Below are positions 58,096 through 64,000 of a stretch of 64,000 bases of DNA, in pieces. Origin of the DNA: Anolis sagrei. Lineage: Eukaryota; Chordata; Lepidosauria; Squamata; Anolidae. Below the pieces are notes generated by a model, which saw only the letters and a program-made list of their open reading frames with translations, was not told the origin of the DNA and did no database searches. Numbering within the stretch: position 1 is the stretch's first letter; each line of letters opens with the position of its first letter. Made by a program: the position numbers and the translations under genes. Location: the NCBI RefSeq assembly GCF_037176765.1, contig NC_090024.1, forward strand, positions 196,474,278 through 196,538,277, given 5' to 3'.

Positions 58096-58700
58096 ATCAA
58101 CCAGTTCATTCTCCAGTCTTGAAGCAACAAGTTACAAGGAATGCAATTCAATATAACTAATAGTTTTTGTGGGCAACAAGCAATACTGCAGAAGTAACAA
58201 GGAAGAACAATGAGTAATGCTGTCTTCTTACTTTTTCTAGCCATTTGGATAGGAAATGTTTTTAAGTTTTGATTACCAAATGGACCTTAAACCTTAATTA
58301 AAATAACACTAACAAAAACTAATGCAAAAGTAGCATGAAAAGTGGCAAAGTGAGTCCTCATAATCACAGCACAATGGTTTCAAAAGAAGAAACGTTTTTA
58401 CTTGTTTTGATGGATTTTTAACTGTAATTTTTTAGTGCTGTTTGCATTTAATTCTATTGTAATGCTTGCATTTTTGTATATTTTAAATTGTATACTAAAG
58501 CTTTTATGTCAAGCCACTTTGAGTTCCCTTTGAGGAGATAAAGCGGGGTATAAATAAATATAAATACTGTATAATAATAATGATAATAATAATGATTATG
58601 ATGATAGCAGCTCAGAGAAAATCTTCATTCATATGAATAGTTTTTCCTATGGACTCTAACTGATGTGTTTAAGCAACAATAAATATCAGACTATAAAAGA
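58096..58700 (+). promoter_or_regulatory. Likely 3' UTR with polyadenylation signal
   Basis: AT-rich, non-coding sequence follows the proposed stop. An AATAAA lies at 58678-58683 after an L2-like 3' tail (about 58440-58610) that carries further TATAAATAAA strings. The true polyadenylation site cannot be decided from sequence. Confidence 0.35.
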
Positions 58701-59334
58701 CGGCTTTTATGTTCCAACCCAGATGTATTTAATGGACTTTCTGTGATGAGAGACTGCAAATACAAAAGAGCAGGGAATTATTCTCTTGTCAGCTTCTACT
58801 GATATTTTGTTTCAAAATCTTATTTTAGTAAGTTTTAAATATTACTCTGGGCTTAGATATTACCTCAATTAACTTATATTTCAAAACAAGCAATGAGCAA
58901 TACTATTTCATCAGAGATGTGTGGTTTTTGAAATCAGGTGTTTTAAAATCTGATATGTATAATAGGTATCCAAGGGAGAGAAATATAATGATACAGTATG
59001 TCTGGTGAAATATCTATAGCTTTTATGCAAAAAAAATTAAAATGTTTTTATTACTTTGCAATATTTATGTGTCTTTCATTTTCCAGTTCCACTATGGAAC
59101 AAACACTTTCTTAAGCTTTGTTCAGGATCAATGTGCTGGCACAGCTGTGCCAGGAGATTTGAATTTCTTTTTCTTGCACTGTTAGTTTGTTTGAATTCAT
59201 CTCGGCCATGCATTTTACAATTGGGTAGCTTTCCCCAGGTTGCAATCATAGGGCCAACAACCTATCAATCATCATTAGAGCCTTTAGATCCGCCCCTTTC
59301 CCCAGGTTTGGAGGGAAAGGGGGACTTTTAGTTC

Positions 59335-59885
59335 AGTCTCACAGCTTGGAGCCTGACAGATAGGACGTGTGGGCTTCTCTCTCCAACCTGCAAAAAGGCT
59401 TCATTTCTCACAGCTTTGCTGGGAGGAAAAGAAATACAGCCAGCTTTGCTAGGCAAAAGGAAAGGTTCCACAACCTTCGTGGAAAATCTAAAGGACACCA
59501 GCTTGGCATATCTACAGAAAACCTTATCTGGTAAGGGACACTCGGGCTATCCATAAAGCATATTGGAGCCAGGAGTAGGGGCCTCACACCAGTAAGGTAA
59601 AGGAAGATTGCCCAAGGAGGGGTCAGAAGGTTTCCCCAAAAAAGAAAGGAACAGTTTATCAAGCAGTTGCCTGTCCCTTGTTGGCAGATTGAGAAAGCTA
59701 CTAGTTTTTCAATATTATAAAGCATTTAATTCATTTGTTCACAGATTTAAGCCCTAATAAAGAACTTTGTTGAACTTACTTTGAGCCTCTACAGAACTTT
59801 GTGTTCGGAAACCTAAGGGACCCTTTAGCTGAGGCAACCCCAGCATCCCGTTAACACCGCGTCCTGTAAACAGACATTATCACAG
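59335..59885 (+). mobile_element. Possible solo LTR (fossil)
   Basis: A block with an internal AATAAA (in CCCTAATAAAGAACTTTGTT) followed by a 120-bp U5-like end resembles an LTR. No internal genes are seen; family uncertain. Confidence 0.35.
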
Positions 59886-59939
59886 GCCCAGTGCACAACA
59901 GCACAATCAACGTGTGCTTTACATCTTAAGAACAGACAA

Positions 59940-60430
59940 ACATCTCAAGCTCTGAGGATGACCTGGGAAGGAATACCACTGGAGCATTGCAGCACACCCA
60001 AATACCTGGAAGTTTCTCTGGACTGTGCTCTGACTTACAAGAAGCACTGCTTGACTATCAAGCAAAAAGTGGGTGCTAGAAAAAATATCATACAAAAGCT
60101 AACTGGCACAACCTAGGAATCACAACCAGACACAGTGAAGACATCTGCCCTTGTGCTTTGCTACTTTGCTGCTGAATATGCATGCCCAGTATGGAAAACA
60201 TCTCACCATGTTAAAATAGCGGATGTGGCTCTTAATGAGACATGCATTATTATCACAGGATTTCTACGCCCAACACCACCGGAGAAATTATACTGTCTAG
60301 CTGATACTGCACCACCTAACATCTGCCAGGAAGTAGCAACCAATAATGAAAAAAAACCAAGACAGTGACATCTGTGGCCCATTCTCTGTTCAGATATCGG
60401 CCAGCATGGCTATGCCTTAAATCGAGAAAT
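59940..60430 (+). mobile_element. Non-LTR retrotransposon fragment (RT C-terminal side)
   Basis: It codes LEHCSTPKYLEVSLDCALTY, KKHCLTIKQKVGAR, ALVLCYFAAEYACPVWKTS and ALNETCIIITGFLRPTP, the thumb and post-RT region of a LINE, with stop codons. Clade uncertain. Confidence 0.6.
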
Positions 60431-60474
60431 AGCTTTCTAAGATCTACATAGATACTCACAGGAACACCTCAGTA

Positions 60475-61050
60475 ATTCTATCATTGGCCCAATTCTGTTG
60501 TTGGTGGGGTTCGGAATGCTTTTTGATTGTAGGCGAACTATAAATCCCAGCAACTACAACTCTCAAATGTCAAGTCTCTTTTCCCCAAACTGTACCAATG
60601 TTGACATGTGGGTATATTGAGTATTCGTGCCAACTTTGGTACAGATCCATCATTGTTTGAGACCACAGTGCTCTCTGGATGTAGGTGAACTACAACCAAA
60701 CCCTTCCAGTATTTTCTGTTGGACATATGAGTTCTGTGTGCCCTGTTTGGTTCAATTCCATCATTGGTGGAGTTCAGAATGCTCTTTGATTGTAAGTGAA
60801 CTAGAAATCCCAACAAATACAACTCCCACATGACAAAATCACTCTTGCCCCAACCCCACCAGTATTTAAATTTGGGCATAGTCCAGTGAATGAAAATACA
60901 TTCTGCATATCAGATATTTACATAATGATTCATAACAGTAGCAAAATTACAATTATGAAGAAGCAATGAAAATAATGTTATGGTTGGGGGTCACCACAAC
61001 ATGAGGAACTGTATTAAGGGGTTGTGGCATTAGGAAGGTTGAGAACCGCT
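60475..61050. mobile_element. hAT-like repeat, related to 1925
   Basis: Same internal blocks (TGATTGTAGGCGAACTATAA, CCATCATTGGTGGAGTTCAG) ending with GGAAGGTTGAGAACCGCTG, a hAT-type end in reverse. Confidence 0.6.
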
Positions 61051-61374
61051 GCTTTAAAGCTTTGCTCTCAGAATATTTCTACCTCCTTCCATTTTTTCCT
61101 TTGCCTTTCTGATGGCCTCTCCAATTGCGGTCAACTTGCACTTTCTCCCAGAGGAAGAAAAGGAGAAAGGTGCCTCTCTGTCATCTCCTACCTTGCTTAC
61201 TTACAGCAAAGGGGGTCGTGACTATTTGGACTATAGTTGGGTCATATTTGGTCAAAATGGGAAAATAGTATAAAGACATATATTTGGCTATCTGTTGTAT
61301 AACTACTTGCCATGGCCCTTAGAAAGCCAGTGCAAGATTCCATGGGAGCTTTATTCCTTGCAGCAGGGAATATT

Positions 61375-61696
61375 TCCATTGTTGAGGGAGTTCAGAATGC
61401 TCTTTGATTGTAGGTGAACTAGAAATCCCAGCAACTACAACTCCCAGATGACAACATTAACACCCCCCCCCCCCACAACCCCACCAGTATTTAAATTTGG
61501 GTGTATCGGGTATTTGTGCCAAATTTGGTCCAGTGAATGAAAATACATCCTGCATATCAGATATTTACATTACGATTCATAACAGTAGCAGCATCACAAT
61601 TATGAAGTAGTGAAAATAAAGTTATGGTTGGGGGTCACCACAACATGAGGAACTGTATTAAGGGGTTGCAGAATTAGGAAGGTTGAGAAGCACTGC
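61375..61696. mobile_element. hAT-like repeat, related to 60475
   Basis: TGATTGTAGGTGAACTAGAA through GGGGGTCACCACAACATGAG to GGTTGAGAAGCACTG; nearly parallel to 60770-61050, but shorter. Confidence 0.6.
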
Positions 61697-61724
61697 CTAA
61701 CAGCCTCAGGTCCTTTCTTTTTCC

Positions 61725-62280
61725 CCTTCAGCCGCTTAAGGGGCGTGAGGCCATTAGGAATGGTGGGAGTCGAAGTCCAAAACACTATTATTTATTTATT
61801 TACAGTATTTATATTCCACCCTTCTCACTCTGCAGGGGACACAGGGCGGATTACAATGTACATATACATGGCAAACATTCAATGCCATAGACACACACAA
61901 CATATATAGACAGACACACAGAGGCTATTTAATATTCCAGCTTTTTCATGAGGGTATTCTGGCCATCAGAGGAGCAGTCTCTTCACCATCCATTTGTGAC
62001 ACTTATGAAGTACTTCCTCATTCTTTGCATGCTTACTGGAGATTTTTATGGCATCGTAAATTAGTCTTCCCGCATAAGCGGTACCTAAATTTCCTACTTG
62101 ACAGATGCAACTGTCTTTCAGGATGCAAAGGTCAACAGCAAGCTACACAAATTGGTCGGAAGCTCACTCTGACCCGGGCTGGCTTCGAACTCATGACCTT
62201 TTGGTCAGTAGTGATCTTAATGCAGATGACTCCCAGTCAGCTGTGCCACACTCCCAGTCCAAGTTTGCCCATGCCTGGTA
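61725..62280. repeat. Composite repeat with SINE-like segment
   Basis: TTATTTATTTATTTACAGTA and CACTCTGCAGGGGACACAGG form an L2-like reverse tail; GGGCTGGCTTCGAACTCATG at 62178 is a tRNA-like box B in a SINE head. Family not certain. Confidence 0.45.
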
Positions 62281-62345
62281 TATAGAGATACAGCTATTCA
62301 GAAATTGGGGGATGAATTGGGGGAACAGAAATCCCCAAGCATTTT

Positions 62346-62465
62346 AGATAGAATCATAGAGTTGGAAGAGACCTCCTGCGCCATTAAGCCCAACCCCCTG
62401 CCTAGAAGCAGGAATATTGCATTCAAAGCACCCCTGACACATGGCCATCCAGCCTCTGTTTAAGA
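62346..62465 (-). mobile_element. CR1-type LINE 3' end fragment
   Basis: ATAGAATCATAGAGTTGGAA, CAACCCCCTGCCTAGAAGCA and GGCCATCCAGCCTCTGTTTA are the terminal 120 bp of CR1 in reverse. Confidence 0.85.
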
Positions 62466-62559
62466 AAAGGTATACAAAACGTGGGTGGGAGAGAGAGACA
62501 GATACTTTCTGTATTCCTATAGAACTGTGCTAGCCTTTTTTGTGAGCGTGTCCTCTATC

Positions 62560-62683
62560 TACCTCCTTATACATTCAGGCGCCTTCCCCACACACATGCG
62601 CACTTCCGGCATTCGGCACCCGCTCCGGCAGCTTCGCGCGCTACACGCATGCGCACTCGCGACCTCGGCGTCGCCAGGGCGAC
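62560..62683 (+). promoter_or_regulatory. CpG-rich promoter-like segment
   Basis: In an AT-rich window this stretch is GC-rich and CpG-dense. It holds an ETS-type ACTTCCGGC (62603), NRF1-like GCATGCGCA (62647), a second CATGCGCAC (62596), and an imperfect X-box GTCGCCAGGGCGAC (62670). These are typical of CpG-island promoters of widely expressed genes. Confidence 0.6.
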
Positions 62684-62781
62684 ATGCCCCAACGGTCATG
62701 GCGGCGGCGCGGCCTTGTGTGGGGCCGGCCGTGGCTGTGCTTCGTGGCGCTGGCGGCTTTCCCTCCAGGAGCCCTGGGTCG
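62684..62781 (+). CDS. Candidate first exon of the next gene (signal peptide)
   Basis: The ATG at 62684 opens MPQRSWRRRG, followed by a hydrophobic stretch PWLCFVALAAF and PPGALG, a good secretory leader, then a GTAAAA donor at 62782 (phase 2). A second ATG at 62698 in another frame starts MAAARPCVGPAV and would leave phase 0. The signal-peptide frame fits a membrane or secreted protein. It cannot be named from one exon; the phase does not match a CCP first exon. Confidence 0.4.
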
Positions 62782-62819
62782 GTAAAAGACACCCTTTCCC
62801 TCCCAGGCGCCGCCTCTAT

Positions 62820-62935
62820 CGCTTAAGGCTTAAGCGGCGGAGGGGGAAAAGGAAAGAGCCTGAGGAATTGTGGGAGTTGAAGTTCAAAACACCTGGAGGG
62901 AGGGCCCACGCTTTCCCATGCCTGCTCTAACACTT
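62820..62935. repeat. Unclassified interspersed repeat
   Basis: GAATTGTGGGAGTTGAAGTT and AAAACACCTGGAGGGAGGGC, third copy of the 34105/61755 repeat, directly after the candidate exon. Confidence 0.5.
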
Positions 62936-63097
62936 GTCACAATAGCAGCAGTCAAGCTTTCTCTTACTTTCCTTTTCTTTCCTTCCCACCTTTCCTTTTT
63001 CCATTCTCTTCTTTCGTTTCGTTTTCTCGTTCTTCCCTCCTTCTAACACTTGTCACCAATCAGCTTCACTCGCCTAGTTACATCATAGGGGGACACT

Positions 63098-63240
63098 TAG
63101 AATCATAGAATCAAAGAGTTGGAAGAGACCTCATGGGCCATCCAGTCCAACCCCCTACCAGGAATATTGCATGCAAATCACCCCTGACAGATGGCCATCC
63201 AGCCTCTGTTTAAAAGCTTCCAAAGAAGGAGCCTCCTTCA
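63098..63240 (-). mobile_element. CR1-type LINE 3' end fragment
   Basis: TAGAATCATAGAATCAAAGA, GGGCCATCCAGTCCAACCCC and AAAGCTTCCAAAGAAGGAGC; CR1 terminal sequence in reverse. Confidence 0.85.
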
Positions 63241-63640
63241 CCTAGCAACAACCATCCTGCTTTGTTCCTTTTCTTGAACAGTGGGCCCAAAAGGGATTTT
63301 TTTTTCCCAGTCCAACCTTCCATTATTTTAAGTTGGGTCATGAAGGGCATGTGCACCGAGTCTAGTCCGGTTACATCAAATCACGTGGGAGCCTTTGTGG
63401 TACAAACCAACATACATATTTTGACATGTATTTATAGATATTTTAAATTATTTTGTGCGCATTGAACCATCAGAAATGAAAGGTGTAATCTCACACAGCT
63501 ATGTGTAGAACTTGGGAGCATTTTGAATTTCTGACTCAAATTATATAGGGCGCACTCCAGGATCCTACACCGTACATGCCCCATGTACTTTCTTCAGTTC
63601 CGAGTATGGATATTTTTCCACCAGCATTATAGAACAGAGG
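63241..63640. other. Intergenic or intron, no feature recognised
   Basis: Nothing supportable between the two CR1 pieces. Confidence 0.4.
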
Positions 63641-63644
63641 CTTT

Positions 63645-64000
63645 CATAGAATCATAGAATCAAAGAGTTGGAAGAGACCTCATGGGCCATCCAGTCCAAC
63701 CCCTGCCAAGAAGCAGGAATATTGCATTCATGCTTAAAAGCTTCCAAAGAAGGAGCCTCCACCACACTCCGGGGCAGAGAGTTCCACTGCTGAACGGCTC
63801 TCACAGTCAGGAAGTTCTTCCTAATGTTCAGATGGAATCTCCTCTCTTGTAGTTTGAAGCCATGGTTCCGCGTCCTAGTCTCCAAGGAAGCAGAAAACAA
63901 GCTTGCTCCCTCCTCCCTGTGGCTTTCTCTCACATATTTATACATGGCTATCATATCTCCTCTCAGCCTTCTCTTCTTCAGGCTAAACATGCCCAGTTCC
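63645..64000 (-). mobile_element. CR1-type LINE 3' fragment running off the window
   Basis: The minus strand codes [37 protein letters not shown] and [18 protein letters not shown] up to the CR1 3' end at 63645 (CATAGAATCATAGAATC). About 40 bp are missing near 63733. The element continues past 64000. Confidence 0.88.

Overview
The window reads as vertebrate genomic DNA from a squamate reptile, probably an iguanian lizard. Evidence: phase-1 exons with GT-AG introns, an intact BovB (RTE) LINE, CR1 LINEs ending in the ATTCTATG 3' repeat, many L2-type LINE pieces, Sauria-type tRNA SINEs, a Penelope-like element, and short hAT and palindromic DNA transposons. No prokaryotic gene, CRISPR array or functional tRNA/rRNA gene was seen.

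One host gene on the + strand fills most of the window, from a signal-peptide exon at 3634 to a terminal exon ending at 58095. It encodes a long type I membrane protein built of about 26 complement control protein (CCP, sushi) domains, so it is a complement receptor/regulator of the CR1/CR2/CD46/C4BP (RCA) family. Every CCP exon is flanked by phase-1 introns, except CCP2 of each repeat, which is split at the GY motif by a phase-2 intron, as in mammalian CR1, CD46 and C4BP. If all proposed exons are used, the reading frame stays open for about 1,816 codons.

Layout. 1-3633: upstream DNA, all repeats (L2, hAT-like, a TTCGTT-rich element, a MITE). 3634-3715: signal peptide. 3716-8985: large repeat-rich intron 1. 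8986-19259: long homologous repeat A (CCP1, split CCP2, CCP3, CCP4, CCP5) followed by a 38-residue, cysteine-free, highly charged linker exon. 21614-27881: repeat B, a paralogous copy including its own linker exon. 28280-35134: repeat C, older and more diverged (CCP1-4). 35473-53198: a further 12 CCP exons of four or five recurring subtypes, with two or three dead exons between them. 53810-54466: juxtamembrane and transmembrane exons. 54656-58095: proposed small cytoplasmic exons and the terminal exon. 58096-62500: repeats. 62560-62781: a CpG-rich promoter-like segment followed by a candidate first exon with a signal peptide, probably the start of the next gene.

Repeats A and B share introns as well as exons. 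Insertions present in only one copy (CR1 and L2 in A; hAT and Penelope in B), set against a SINE and a 5S-derived sequence shared by both, give a relative history of the duplication. The main points of interest are the repeated charged linker exon, the GC donor kept in both copies, a gene-conversion patch in CCP3, dead CCP exons, and an apparently intact BovB sitting about 10 bp past a CCP exon donor.
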